From contig NZ_CP116304.1 in assembly GCF_028010285.1 (NCBI RefSeq), positions 3,302,501 through 3,366,500 on the forward strand: DNA of 64,000 nucleotides, given 5' to 3'. The notes under the pieces are model-generated. The model searched no databases, had not been told where the DNA came from, and worked only from the letters and a program-made list of their open reading frames with translations. Shown here piece by piece: positions 9,053 to 18,889 of this stretch (position 1 is the first letter of the stretch; every line of letters begins with the position of its first letter). Position numbers and translations under genes: made by a program. This DNA is from Pseudomonas sp. Q1-7 (lineage in GTDB: Bacteria; Pseudomonadota; Gammaproteobacteria; Pseudomonadales; Pseudomonadaceae).

Positions 9053-9090
9053 CCACGCGCAGGCAAGTAATTGCTGTCCGCGAGTGAACG

Positions 9091-9113
9091 TATTCGCGAA
9101 TGAATTCGCTCCC
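9091..9113. repeat. REP-like palindromic half-element
   Basis: The core GCGAATGAATTCGCTCC is a Pseudomonas REP-type sequence after the dioxygenase gene. The same core recurs at 18761 and 53190 in this window. Confidence 0.55.
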
Positions 9114-9200
9114 CCCCTTTTCAGCCACCCATGAAAAAGCCCCGCGTTTGCGGTAATGCTGTTCACATAAGCATTTGAGCTGCAGCCGAGGCTCCCCGAG

Positions 9201-9234
9201 AATCCGATGCCAGACCTCTGGCATCGGATTTTTT
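9201..9234 (+). terminator. Insulating hairpin just before the IS4 transposase start
   Basis: A perfect 13-bp stem (AATCCGATGCCAG and its complement) with an ACCT loop runs directly into TTTT and then the transposase ATG at 9235. It should stop transcripts entering from outside the element and fold away the translation start in read-through RNA, a protective strategy known from IS10 and IS50. Confidence 0.8.
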
Positions 9235-10566
9235 ATGTCCTTTCAACAGCAGTTGCTCGACCTGGGCGAGTTGTTCAACTTCTCCGACTTGAGCACCTTC
9301 ACCCAAAACATCCCGATCGAGTGGGTGGCCTCGGCGCTGGACCTTTCTGCCCAGGCCACCATCCGCCGCCGACGCCTGCCCAGTGATCAGGTGCTCTGGC
9401 TGGTGCTCGGCATGGCCTTGTTCCGCGACGAGCCGGTCCATGAGGTGGCGCGGCGCCTGAACATCTGCGCCCAGGGGCTGGCCTCCGACCACCTGCTGGC
9501 CAGAAGTGGGGTCACCGAGGCACGCAAACGGCTGGGGGCCGATCCGGTTGAATGGCTGTTTCGCCAGACGGGTCAGCAATGGGGGTGTGAGCGCTATGAC
9601 GGCGATAGCTGGCAGGGCCTGCAGGTGTTGGCGGTGGATGGTGCACTGCTGCGCACCCCGGATACACCCGAACTGCGGGAGCATTTCGGCTCTGGCAATA
9701 CCGCCACCGACCGTCAGACGCCGTTCCCCATGCTGCGGCTCGTGGCCCTGATGAACGTGCGCTCGCACTTGATTCTGGATGCCCAGCTGAGCCCATACCG
9801 GCGCAGTGAAATGCGTTTGGCCGATGCCTTTGTGCAGCAGATTCCCGACCATTCGGTGACCTTGTTCGACAAGGGGTTCTGGAGCGCCGACTTGCTGTTG
9901 GGGTTGAACAAGGGCGGTGACCACCGACATTGGTTGATCCCGGCCCGCCAGGGTCTAGTCAGCGAGGAAGTGACGCGTTATGGCAAAGGGGATCGCCTGT
10001 TGCGCATGAAGGTGTCGCCCCAGGCGCGAAACCGTAACCCGAACCTACCCACGCACTGGGAGGTGCGCGAGGTCAGCTACGAAGTCCAGGGCAAGGTAAA
10101 AACCGTTCTGACCTCGCTGCCGGCCGAGCGCTACAGCGCCAAGGCGGTCGCCACACTGTACCGGGAGCGCTGGGAGATCGAACTGGGTTTCCGGAACATC
10201 AAGAGTTCCCTGCAGCAGAATGCGGTGACCCTGCGCAGCAAGGTCAAGGCGTTGGTCTACCAGGAGGTCTGGGGATTGTTGCTGGCCTACAACATCATCC
10301 GCCGTGAGGCCGGTCAGGCGGCAGTCGCCTTCGGCCGCTCACCCGCCGACATCCGCTTCAAGCCGGTGGCTCACTATATCGCCGTGCAATTGATCGTGAT
10401 GGCGGCGGCCAACCCGATTTCGGCCACGGGCCGTCGCCTGTCGGAGTTGCGAGCCGGTATTGGCGGACTGTTTCTGGATCACCGCCCCAAGCCATCAAGA
10501 CCCAGGACGGTGAAGATTTCCAAGACCCGCTACCCGGTGGACCGCAAGGCTGCTCCGCTTAAGTGA
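9235..10566 (+). CDS. IS4-family transposase
   Basis: This 443-residue DDE transposase has the catalytic blocks VDGALLRTPDTPE (first Asp), LFDKGFWSADLLLGL (second Asp) and the Y-(2)-R-(3)-E-(6)-K signature in YRERWEIELGFRNIKSSLQ (third residue Glu). An N-terminal IS4-type domain covers about residues 15-110. The frame is complete and its TGA stop lies inside the right inverted repeat. The ATG at 9235 was chosen because the family consensus begins there; the hairpin immediately before it suggests low translation. Confidence 0.95.
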   Translation: MSFQQQLLDLGELFNFSDLSTFTQNIPIEWVASALDLSAQATIRRRRLPSDQVLWLVLGMALFRDEPVHEVARRLNICAQGLASDHLLARSGVTEARKRLGADPVEWLFRQTGQQWGCERYDGDSWQGLQVLAVDGALLRTPDTPELREHFGSGNTATDRQTPFPMLRLVALMNVRSHLILDAQLSPYRRSEMRLADAFVQQIPDHSVTLFDKGFWSADLLLGLNKGGDHRHWLIPARQGLVSEEVTRYGKGDRLLRMKVSPQARNRNPNLPTHWEVREVSYEVQGKVKTVLTSLPAERYSAKAVATLYRERWEIELGFRNIKSSLQQNAVTLRSKVKALVYQEVWGLLLAYNIIRREAGQAAVAFGRSPADIRFKPVAHYIAVQLIVMAAANPISATGRRLSELRAGIGGLFLDHRPKPSRPRTVKISKTRYPVDRKAAPLK

Positions 10567-10575
10567 ACAGCATTA

Positions 10576-10595
10576 CGCGTTTGCGGGGCTTTCTC
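10576..10595. terminator. Remnant of bidirectional terminator split by the IS4 element
   Basis: With the left remnant (9135-9153) this was a perfect 10-bp stem AAAGCCCCGC/GCGGGGCTTT with a GTTT loop, serving both the dioxygenase gene (+) and deaD (-). The insertion leaves only 3-4-bp stems on each side, so neither remnant should terminate transcription. Confidence 0.8.
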
Positions 10596-10610
10596 GTTGC
10601 TGACGGCGTA

Positions 10611-12278
10611 TCAGTCTTCGCGGTAGCGACGCAGCTTCAGTTGCTTGCCGGCGACGCGGGTGTCCTTCAGCTTGCCCAGCAGGCGGTCGAGGCCTTCTTC
10701 CGGCAGCTCGATGAGACTGAAGGTCTCGCGGATCTGGATACGGCCGATGGCCTCGCGGGCGATGCCGCCTTCATTGAGGATGGCGCCGAGCAGGTTCTTC
10801 GCGGCGATGCCGTCGCGGGTCCCCAGGGCGGTACGGCAACGTACGCGGCCCTCGGCCAGCGGCATCGGCGCCCGACGCTCGCGGTATTCGCCACGCTCGC
10901 CACCTTCGCGCTCGCGGCGCTCGCGCGGCTGGAAGCTCGGCACCAGCGGCTGCTCGCGCTCCACATCGGCCAGGTTCAGCGCCTGACCATTGGTGGCCTT
11001 CTTCAGCAGCGCCGACGCCAGGGCACGCGGGCTGCAGCCGATATCGGCGATCAGGCGGTCCAGCAGCTCGCCGTGGCTGGCTTCTGCCTCGGCGACCAGC
11101 GGAGTGAGGCCGGCGGTGAGCTTCTTGATGCGTGCGTCCAGCACCTGCTGGGCGTTGGGCAGGCGCACCTCGGCAACCTTCTGGCCGGTCACGCGCTCGA
11201 TCACCTGCAGCATGCGGCGCTCGCGCGGGGTCACCAGCAGCAGCGCACGACCATCGCGGCCGGCACGACCGGTACGGCCGATGCGGTGCACGTAGGATTC
11301 CGGGTCGTACGGCATGTCCACGTTGAACACGTGGGTGATGCGCGGTACGTCGATACCACGGGCGGCGACGTCGGTGGCGACGACGATGTCGAGGCGGCCG
11401 TCCTTGAGGGACTCGATCACGCGCTCGCGCTGGTTCTGGGCGATGTCGCCGTTCAGCGCGGCGGCCTTGTAACCCTTGGCTTCCAGGGCGCTGGCCAGGT
11501 CCAGGGTGGCCTGCTTGGTGCGCACGAAGGCGATCAGGGCGTCGAATTCCTCGACTTCCAGCAGACGCAGCACGGCGGCGGTCTTCTGGTCGGCGTGGAC
11601 CATCAGGTGGGCCTGTTCGATACGCGCCACGGTCTGGGTCTTGGCAGCGATCTTGACGTGCTGCGGGGTCTTCAGGTGACGCTCGGCGATGGAGCGGATC
11701 GACGGCGGCAGGGTGGCGGAGAAGAGCACGCTCTGGCGGCTTTCCGGGAGGGCCTCGAAGATCACTTCCAGGTCGTCCATGAAGCCGAGCTTGAGCATCT
11801 CGTCGGCCTCGTCCAGCACCAGTTGGTGCACGGTGGCGAGCATCCTGTCGTCACGGCGCAGGTGGTCGCAGAGGCGGCCGGGGGTGGCCACGATCACCTG
11901 AGCGCCCTGGCGCAGGGCCTTGAGCTGCGGCCCCATGGGCGCGCCACCGTAGACGGCGACGACGTTCAGGCCGGGCATCTGCTTGGCGTAGGTTTCGAAG
12001 GCGGTGGCGACTTGCAGTGCGAGCTCGCGGGTCGGTGCCAGGATCAGCGCCTGCGGCTCTCGTTTGGCCGGATCGATGCGCGACAGGATCGGCAGCGCGA
12101 AGGCTGCGGTCTTGCCGGTACCGGTCTGGGCCTGGCCGATCATGTCGTGACCGGCGAGGATCACCGGAATCGACTGGGCCTGAATGGGGGACGGCTCTTC
12201 GTAACCGACCGCCGAGATGGCGGCCAGTACGGAAGGATGAATGCCGAGCGCGGCGAATCCGCCGATTTCCTGGGTCAT
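10611..12278 (-). CDS. deaD: DEAD-box ATP-dependent RNA helicase DeaD/CsdA-like
   Basis: This 555-residue helicase unwinds RNA duplexes in ribosome assembly and mRNA turnover, and is often cold-induced. It shows the Q motif with FAALGIHPSV, Walker A AQTGTGKTAAF, PTRELALQ, VLDEADEML, SAT and HRIGRTGRAGR, then a C-terminal DbpA-type RNA-binding domain (about residues 470-550) after a short Arg/Glu-rich linker. The ATG at 12278 starts the conserved MTQEIGGFAALG; a longer frame to 12506 lacks family support. About 370 bp upstream hold no gene. The gene is PA2840-like by context. Its downstream terminator was destroyed by the IS4 element. Confidence 0.92.
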   Translation of the reverse strand: MTQEIGGFAALGIHPSVLAAISAVGYEEPSPIQAQSIPVILAGHDMIGQAQTGTGKTAAFALPILSRIDPAKREPQALILAPTRELALQVATAFETYAKQMPGLNVVAVYGGAPMGPQLKALRQGAQVIVATPGRLCDHLRRDDRMLATVHQLVLDEADEMLKLGFMDDLEVIFEALPESRQSVLFSATLPPSIRSIAERHLKTPQHVKIAAKTQTVARIEQAHLMVHADQKTAAVLRLLEVEEFDALIAFVRTKQATLDLASALEAKGYKAAALNGDIAQNQRERVIESLKDGRLDIVVATDVAARGIDVPRITHVFNVDMPYDPESYVHRIGRTGRAGRDGRALLLVTPRERRMLQVIERVTGQKVAEVRLPNAQQVLDARIKKLTAGLTPLVAEAEASHGELLDRLIADIGCSPRALASALLKKATNGQALNLADVEREQPLVPSFQPRERREREGGERGEYRERRAPMPLAEGRVRCRTALGTRDGIAAKNLLGAILNEGGIAREAIGRIQIRETFSLIELPEEGLDRLLGKLKDTRVAGKQLKLRRYRED

Positions 12279-12648
12279 GGGTCTGCCTCGTGTGCATCCG
12301 CAAAGACCCTTGTTCCATGGCTGCGCATGCCGTGAAGGACCTTGTGGGTCAACCCTGGCAGCCTGGTAGAGAATTTGCGTGAACGCTTTTATGGGAATGG
12401 ATGTGACGTCAAGGGTAGCCCGCAGTGCGGACTCGTCGCCGAAGGCAAAGGGCCTCGGGATAACGCAGTACTTGAACGGGGCCGTCAATTGGCCGGCGCG
12501 CATCATACAGCAAAAAACCCGACCAGCGTGCAGTTTTTTTGGCGCCGGGTGTTCCGCTCCGCCGGACGGCGCGGGTCAATGGACAAGCCTCCGGAGGCGG
12601 TCTATATCCCACCTGCCCTACCGCCATTCCTTCGAAGGAAAGCCCGCC
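12279..12648. other. Gene-free interval between deaD and crotonase genes
   Basis: No convincing open frame is seen. The region must hold divergent promoters for deaD (left) and the crotonase gene (right). DeaD-type genes usually have long regulated 5' leaders, and the 230 nt next to the deaD ATG could serve as one. No riboswitch or sRNA could be recognised by eye. A ribosome-binding site AAGGAAAG precedes the crotonase ATG. Confidence 0.5.
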
Positions 12649-13440
<792 letters not shown>

Positions 13441-13498
13441 CCGGGACCGAACCAGAGAAGGATGACCTGGCAACGCCGCTACCGACTCCTCGCAGCGC

Positions 13499-14245
13499 CT
13501 AGCTCGCCGGCCGCAGCACATCCAGCAGTGACTGCAACGAATAGCCCAGCGCCGGCGCCAGGGCGTCGGCCCTGGCCTTGAGGGCATCGAGGTCCAGCGT
13601 CTGGTCCAGGTCGGCCGGCACCAGCAGCACCACGTTGCCCTCCTTCACCGGGCATTCCCAGTAATGCCGGTGGAACAGTCCGCGCAGCAAGGCCGCGCCC
13701 AGGGGCCTGCCGTCGTCCCCCGCCCACTGGTTGATTACCAGCCAACCGCCAGGGCTCAGGCGCTTCTGGCAGGCTGCGAGGAAATTCCAGGCCAGGTGAC
13801 CGACACCCGGCCCCTGGTCGGTGTAGAGGTCGACGAAGATCAGGTCTGCCGGCTCGGCGCTGTCCAGCAGTTCCAGCGCATCGCCGATGCGCACGTACAA
13901 GCGCGGATCATCTGTCAGGCCCAGGTATTCCATGGCCAGGCGCGGTACGTCGGGTCGCAGCTCGATCACCTCCACGTCCTCCAGCGGCAGGAACTTCAGG
14001 CAGGCCTGGGTCAGCGTGCCGGCGCCCAGGCCGAGGAACAGCGCGTTTTCCGGCGCCTCGTGACACAGCGCGCCGAGCAGCATGGCGCGGGTGTAGTCGT
14101 ACTCCAGCCAGGCGGGATCGGCGATGAACACACAGCTCTGCTCTACCGCCTCGCCGAATTCGAGAATGCGATAGGGCCCCACCTCGTAGACACGGATCAC
14201 GCCGAAATCATCGTGCACTTCCGCGAGCAGGCGCTCCTCGGACAT
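13499..14245 (-). CDS. Spermidine synthase-like methyltransferase-fold protein
   Basis: This 248-residue Rossmann-fold protein of the spermine/spermidine synthase superfamily carries the nucleotide-binding loop FLGLGAGTLTQACLKFLP, the acidic VEVIELRPDV, and the LIFVDLYTDQGPG block. It lacks the full N-terminal beta-domain of true SpeE, and the PGGWLVINQWAGDDG stretch is typical of SAM-dependent relatives. The substrate is unknown. The start at 14245 begins MSEERLLAEV. It is convergent with the crotonase gene and divergent from the FMO gene (about 170 bp apart). Confidence 0.8.
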   Translation of the reverse strand: MSEERLLAEVHDDFGVIRVYEVGPYRILEFGEAVEQSCVFIADPAWLEYDYTRAMLLGALCHEAPENALFLGLGAGTLTQACLKFLPLEDVEVIELRPDVPRLAMEYLGLTDDPRLYVRIGDALELLDSAEPADLIFVDLYTDQGPGVGHLAWNFLAACQKRLSPGGWLVINQWAGDDGRPLGAALLRGLFHRHYWECPVKEGNVVLLVPADLDQTLDLDALKARADALAPALGYSLQSLLDVLRPAS

Positions 14246-14412
14246 CAAGTCATCACTCCTGAAAGGCCGGCGCTGACAATTCGCACCACCCCGACGCAAC
14301 ACCGGCGCCTATTGCCATTGAAGCCGGAACCCATGCTCCCGGCATAATCCAAACCGTTCGCCCGTCGGGGCGAAAACCGCACAAGAATAACAGCGCAGAG
14401 GTCGAACCCAGC

Positions 14413-15747
14413 ATGTACGCCATCATCGGCGCCGGCCCCATGGGCCTGTGCAGCGCCCGCCAGCTGCAGAGATACGGCATCCCCTTCATCGGTTTCGAGC
14501 TGAACGGCGATGTCGGCGGGCTCTGGGACATCGACAACCCCCACAGCACCATGTACGACTCGGCGCACCTGATCTCCTCCAAGCACACCACGGAGTTCAG
14601 CGAGTTCCCCATGGCCGCCGACGTGGCGCCCTATCCGCACCACAGCGAAATGCGCCGCTACTTTCGCGACTACGCCAGGCATTTCGACCTCTACAAGCAC
14701 TATCGCTTCAATACCCGCGTGCTGCACCTGGAACGCCTGGAGCGCGGCTGGAAGCTGATCAGCGAGCAGGACGGCCAGCGCCGCGAAGGCATCTTCGACG
14801 GCGTGCTGATCGCCAACGGCACCCTGCACGCCCCCAATCGCCCCGCCCTGCCCGGCCGCTTCGACGGCGAGCTGCTGCATTCGGCGGACTACCGCTCCGC
14901 GGAGCGCTTCGACGGCAAGCGCGTGCTGGTGGTGGGTTGCGGCAACTCGGCCTGCGACATCGCCGTCGACGCCGTGCACCGCGCCCGTTCGGTGGACCTC
15001 TCGGTGCGCCGTGGCTACTACTTCCTGCCCAAGTTCCTGCTCGGCCGGCCGATCGACACCTTCGGCGGCGCCGTGAAGCTGCCCCGCCGCCTCAAGCAAC
15101 TGGTGGACGGCCTGCTGGTACGGGCGCTGATCGGCAAGCCTTCCGACTATGGCCTGCCGGACCCGCACTACAAGCTCTACGAATCCCATCCGGTGGTGAA
15201 CTCGCTGGTGTTGCACCACCTGGGCCATGGCGACATCACGCCGCGCCCGGACATCACCCTCGTCGAGGGCCGCCGCGTGACCTTCAGCGACGGCCGCCAG
15301 GCCGAGTACGACCTGATTCTGCAGGCCACCGGCTACAAGCTCGACTACCCCTTCATCGACCGCGCCGAGCTGAACTGGCCCGAGCGCGCCGGTGCGCCGC
15401 AGCTGTACCTGAACATCTTCCACCCCGCGTACGACGACCTGTTCATGATGGGCATGGTCGAGGCCTCCGGCCTGGGCTGGCAGGGACGCGCGGAACAGGC
15501 CGAGCTGGTGGCCCTGTACATCCGCCAGCAGCAGGCGCGTAGCGCCCAGGCGGCACGCTTCCGGGCACTGAAGGCGGAGCGCGCCAGCCAGCGCCTGGAC
15601 GGCGGCTACACCTACCTGGAGCTGGAGCGCATGGCCTACTACGTGCACAAGGACAGCTACCGCAACCAGGTGAAACGGCACATCGCCGAACTGCGCCAGG
15701 GCCTTGCGGCCGGCGCTCCCGCAGACGCCACCCAGAGCCTGGCCTGA
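14413..15747 (+). CDS. Flavin-containing monooxygenase (FMO/BVMO-like)
   Basis: This 444-residue class B flavoprotein has an N-terminal FAD fold (IIGAGPMGLCSARQL, GGLWDIDNP) and a second NADPH fold (VLVVGCGNSACDIAVDA). The ATGY-type motif QATGYKLDYPFID marks FMOs and related Baeyer-Villiger enzymes. The substrate is unknown; family members oxygenate N, S or ketones with NADPH and O2. An SDR gene follows within 20 bp, and a TauE-type permease overlaps that gene, so the three form an operon. Confidence 0.88.
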   Translation: MYAIIGAGPMGLCSARQLQRYGIPFIGFELNGDVGGLWDIDNPHSTMYDSAHLISSKHTTEFSEFPMAADVAPYPHHSEMRRYFRDYARHFDLYKHYRFNTRVLHLERLERGWKLISEQDGQRREGIFDGVLIANGTLHAPNRPALPGRFDGELLHSADYRSAERFDGKRVLVVGCGNSACDIAVDAVHRARSVDLSVRRGYYFLPKFLLGRPIDTFGGAVKLPRRLKQLVDGLLVRALIGKPSDYGLPDPHYKLYESHPVVNSLVLHHLGHGDITPRPDITLVEGRRVTFSDGRQAEYDLILQATGYKLDYPFIDRAELNWPERAGAPQLYLNIFHPAYDDLFMMGMVEASGLGWQGRAEQAELVALYIRQQQARSAQAARFRALKAERASQRLDGGYTYLELERMAYYVHKDSYRNQVKRHIAELRQGLAAGAPADATQSLA

Positions 15748-15764
15748 GCATGGGGAGGCAGGAC

Positions 15765-16547
15765 ATGAACGTGATCCTGATCACCGGTGCCGCCAGCGGC
15801 CTGGGCTGGGAGCTAGCGCGTGCCTGCCATGCCCGCGGCGACGCGTTGCTGCTCACCGACCTGGACGCCGCCGGCCTCGCCGCGCGGATAGCCGAACTGG
15901 GCGAGGCGCGGGTCCTGGGCCTGGCCGGCGACATCACCGACAGCGACCTTCACACACGCCTCGTCGACGCCTGCCGCGCGCGCTTCGGCCGACTCGACCT
16001 GCTGATCAACAATGCCGGCATCACGCACCGGTCGCCCACCGTCCGGACCGCGCCGCAGGTGTTGCGCCGGGTGATGGCGGTGGACTACCACGCACCGCTG
16101 GAGCTCACCCTGGCCGCCCTGCCGCTGCTGCGCGAAAGCCGGGGCCAGGTGATCGCCATCGGCTCCATGGCCGGCTGGATGCCGGTGCTGGGGCGCGCCG
16201 GCTACTGCGCTGCCAAGAGCGCCCTGGCCCAGGCCTTCGAAGTGCTGCGCGCGGAAATCGCCCGTGACGGCGTGGGCCTGCTGATGGTCTACCCGAGCTT
16301 TCTCGACACCCCCATCGACCGTAACGCCCTGGGCGGCGACGGGCGCCCGGCGCAGCACGCACGTTCCACGATTGGCAAGGTACGCCGCGCCGACTGGATG
16401 GCCGGCGAGATCCTCAAGGGCGCCGATGCCCGCCGCCAGCGGCTGTTTCCCGATCGCGGCAGCTGGCTCGCCAGCCTGCTGTGGCGCATCGCCCCGAACC
16501 TCTACTACCGCACGATGAGCCAGCGTTTCGCCGGGGAACTGGATTGA
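15765..16547 (+). CDS. Short-chain dehydrogenase/reductase
   Basis: This 260-residue classical SDR has the cofactor loop TGAASGLGWELA, the NNAG motif, and a Ser-Tyr-Lys triad (GSMAGWMPVLGRAGYCAAKSA). A C-terminal hydrophobic stretch follows. Two in-frame ATGs exist, at 15750 and 15765. The second is preferred because GGGGAGG at 15752-15758 then serves as its ribosome-binding site. It lies between the FMO and a permease, suggesting a reductive step on a product or substrate of the FMO. The substrate is unknown. Confidence 0.88.
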   Translation: MNVILITGAASGLGWELARACHARGDALLLTDLDAAGLAARIAELGEARVLGLAGDITDSDLHTRLVDACRARFGRLDLLINNAGITHRSPTVRTAPQVLRRVMAVDYHAPLELTLAALPLLRESRGQVIAIGSMAGWMPVLGRAGYCAAKSALAQAFEVLRAEIARDGVGLLMVYPSFLDTPIDRNALGGDGRPAQHARSTIGKVRRADWMAGEILKGADARRQRLFPDRGSWLASLLWRIAPNLYYRTMSQRFAGELD

Positions 16548-17281
16548 CGGAATTCGCCTGGCTGGCCCTGGGCGGCTTCATCCTCCTCGCCTACACCCTG
16601 GAAGCCATCACCGGCTTCGGCGGCACCCTGGTCGCCCTCTCCCTGGGGGCCCTGCTGCTGCCGATCCACGACCTGCTGCCGGTGCTGGTGCCGCTGAACA
16701 TCCTCATGAGCGGGGCCCTCGCCTGGCACCACCGGCGCCTGGTGCAATGGCGCCTGCTGCTGTTCACCGTGCTGCCGGGCATGCTCGTCGGCACCCTGGT
16801 CGGCTATGGGCTGCGGCCCTGGCTGGAGGACAGCGCGATGAGGCTCGGCTTCGGCGTGCTGATTCTCTGCGTCGCCCTGCGCGAGCTGCTGCGCGGCGCG
16901 CCCAGTGGCCGCGCACCGGCCTGGATGATCCGCCTGCAGACCGGCGCCGCCGGCATCAGCCACGGCCTGTTCGCCTCCGGCGGGCCGCTGCTGGTCCACG
17001 CCCTGGCCGGCAGCGCGCTGGACAAGTCGCGCCTGCGCGCCACCCTGCTGTGCGTCTGGTTCGGCCTGAACAGCCTGCTCACCCTGGCCTTCCTCGCGGA
17101 TGGCAGCCTGGCCCCCGCGCTGCCCCGGGTTGCCGCCTATGCGCCGCTGCTCATCCTCGGCGTGCCGGCCGGGGAATACCTGCACAAGCGCCTGGCGGAG
17201 GCGCACTTCCGCACTGCCATCCACCTGCTGCTCGGCCTCTGTGGCGTGCTGCTCTGCTGCCGCGCCCAGGCTTTCGGTTAA
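16544..17281 (+). CDS. TauE/SafE-family membrane permease (TTG start)
   Basis: This 245-residue protein has about seven or eight hydrophobic segments and the family repeats FGGTLVALSLGALLLP and ISHGLFASGGPLLVHAL. The best start is TTG at 16544, which overlaps the SDR stop as TTGA and has GGGGAA upstream; a 5' extension to 16481 would sit inside the SDR gene. TauE/SafE proteins export sulfur compounds or small organic acids. The link to the FMO and SDR is by operon structure only. Confidence 0.8.
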   Translation: MTEFAWLALGGFILLAYTLEAITGFGGTLVALSLGALLLPIHDLLPVLVPLNILMSGALAWHHRRLVQWRLLLFTVLPGMLVGTLVGYGLRPWLEDSAMRLGFGVLILCVALRELLRGAPSGRAPAWMIRLQTGAAGISHGLFASGGPLLVHALAGSALDKSRLRATLLCVWFGLNSLLTLAFLADGSLAPALPRVAAYAPLLILGVPAGEYLHKRLAEAHFRTAIHLLLGLCGVLLCCRAQAFG

Positions 17282-17320
17282 CATGGCTCATCTACCGCAA
17301 GCAGCCGTATCGAGACCCTG

Positions 17321-18670
17321 ATGAGCAGCCAAGAATGGAGCCCTGAAAGCTGGAGGAGCAAACCCATCCAGCAACAGCCCGAGTACCCGGACGCCACCAA
17401 GCTGGCCCATGTCGAGAAGACCCTGGCGAGCTTCCCGCCGCTGGTGTTCGCCGGCGAGGCACGCGAACTGCGCCGCCAGTTCGCCGAGGTCACCGAAGGC
17501 CGCGCCTTCCTGCTGCAGGGCGGCGACTGCGCGGAAAGCTTCGCGGAGTTCTCCGCCGCGAAGATCCGCGACACCTTCAAGGTGCTGCTGCAGATGGCCA
17601 TCGTCATGACCTTCGCCGCCGGCTGCCCGGTGGTGAAGGTGGGCCGCATGGCCGGCCAGTTCGCCAAGCCACGCTCCTCCGGCTTCGAGACCCAGGGCGA
17701 GGTCACCCTGCCGGCCTACCGGGGCGACATCGTCAACGGTATCGGCTTCGACGCCGCCAGCCGCGTGCCGGACCCTGAGCGCCTGCTGCAGGCCTACCAC
17801 CAGGCCACCGCCACCCTCAACCTGCTGCGCGCCTTCGCCCAGGGTGGCTTCGCCGACGTGCACCAGGTGCACCAGTGGAACCTCGACTTCATCGCCAACT
17901 CGGCCCTCACCGAGAAGTACAGCCAACTGGCCGACCGCATCGACGAAGCCCTGTCCTTCATGCGCGCCTGCGGCCTGGACAGTGCGCCGCAGCTGCGCGA
18001 GGCCAGCTTCTTCACCGCCCACGAAGCCCTGCTGCTGAACTACGAACAGGCCTTCGTGCGCCGCGACAGCCTCACCGGCGGCTGGTACGACTGCTCGGCG
18101 CACATGCTCTGGATCGGTGACCGCACCCGCCAACTGGAGGGCGCCCATGTGGAGTTCCTGCGCGGCGTGGGCAACCCCATCGGCGTCAAGGTCGGACCGA
18201 GCATGGACAGCGAGGAGCTGATCCGCCTGATCGACATTCTCAACCCGGACAACGACCCGGGCCGCCTCAACCTGATCGTGCGCATGGGCGCCGAGAAGGT
18301 TGGCGAGCACTTGCCGCGCCTGATCCGTACGGTCCAGGGCGAGGGTCGCAAGGTGCTGTGGAGTTCCGACCCCATGCACGGCAACACCATCAAGGCCTCC
18401 AGCGGCTACAAGACCCGCGACTTCGCCGCCGTTCTCGGCGAGGTGAAGCAGTTCTTCGAGGTGCACCGCGCCGAAGGCAGCTACGCCGGCGGCATCCATA
18501 TCGAAATGACCGGGCAGAACGTCACCGAATGCATCGGCGGCGCCCGCCCGATCACCGAGGACGGCCTCTCCGACCGCTACCACACCCACTGCGACCCGCG
18601 CCTGAACGCCGACCAGTCGCTGGAACTGGCGTTCCTGATCGCGGAAACCCTGAAGCAGATTCGCCGCTGA
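17321..18670 (+). CDS. Class II 3-deoxy-7-phosphoheptulonate (DAHP) synthase
   Basis: This 449-residue enzyme condenses phosphoenolpyruvate and erythrose-4-phosphate as the first shikimate-pathway step. Its class II (plant-type) features are [39 protein letters not shown] and the metal-site region [15 protein letters not shown]. The length matches PA2843 rather than the shorter PhzC type. It stands alone; REP-like repeats follow it. Allosteric control cannot be read from the sequence. Confidence 0.92.
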   Translation: MSSQEWSPESWRSKPIQQQPEYPDATKLAHVEKTLASFPPLVFAGEARELRRQFAEVTEGRAFLLQGGDCAESFAEFSAAKIRDTFKVLLQMAIVMTFAAGCPVVKVGRMAGQFAKPRSSGFETQGEVTLPAYRGDIVNGIGFDAASRVPDPERLLQAYHQATATLNLLRAFAQGGFADVHQVHQWNLDFIANSALTEKYSQLADRIDEALSFMRACGLDSAPQLREASFFTAHEALLLNYEQAFVRRDSLTGGWYDCSAHMLWIGDRTRQLEGAHVEFLRGVGNPIGVKVGPSMDSEELIRLIDILNPDNDPGRLNLIVRMGAEKVGEHLPRLIRTVQGEGRKVLWSSDPMHGNTIKASSGYKTRDFAAVLGEVKQFFEVHRAEGSYAGGIHIEMTGQNVTECIGGARPITEDGLSDRYHTHCDPRLNADQSLELAFLIAETLKQIRR

Positions 18671-18684
18671 CGGCCGTGCTGCTC

Positions 18685-18780
18685 GTGTGGGAGCGATTTC
18701 AATCGCGATGCGGGTCGAAGACCTGCCAGTAAGACCTTGGGACGGCTATGCCGTCCTTTCGCGAATGAATTCGCTCCTAC
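18685..18780. repeat. Paired inverted REP-type elements after the DAHP synthase gene
   Basis: The left arm GTGTGGGAGCGATTTC and the right arm GCGAATGAATTCGCTCCTAC face each other, about 50 bp apart, as in Pseudomonas BIMEs. A second palindromic repeat with GTAGGTTGGGCTGAAGC and GTTGGGCTTCGCTCAGC follows at 18788-18870 and belongs to another dispersed family (see 61484 and 62545). Confidence 0.65.
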
Positions 18781-18889
18781 AAGTCCCGTAGGTTGGGCTG
18801 AAGCATGAAGCCCAACGTGATCCCGCGCTGGAGGACAGGTCCCTCGTTGGGCTTCGCTCAGCGCCAACAGAGCGTCCCCACACCAGGCG

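Larger units (their letters stand above)
9154..10575 (+). mobile_element. Intact IS4-family insertion sequence (1422 bp)
   Basis: Terminal inverted repeats start TAATGCTGTTCAC at both ends (18 of the first 19 bases match). The 11-bp sequence CGCGTTTGCGG is duplicated at 9143-9153 and 10576-10586. Removing the element and one copy restores a perfect terminator hairpin, so the target was the hairpin loop. It carries one full transposase, preceded by its own terminator-like hairpin. The boundary could shift by one or two bases, because the duplicated sequence and repeat ends share bases. Confidence 0.92.

Noticed and set aside
10563-12335. Open frame of 590 codons opposite deaD
   Set aside because: Antisense shadow; deaD has all helicase motifs.
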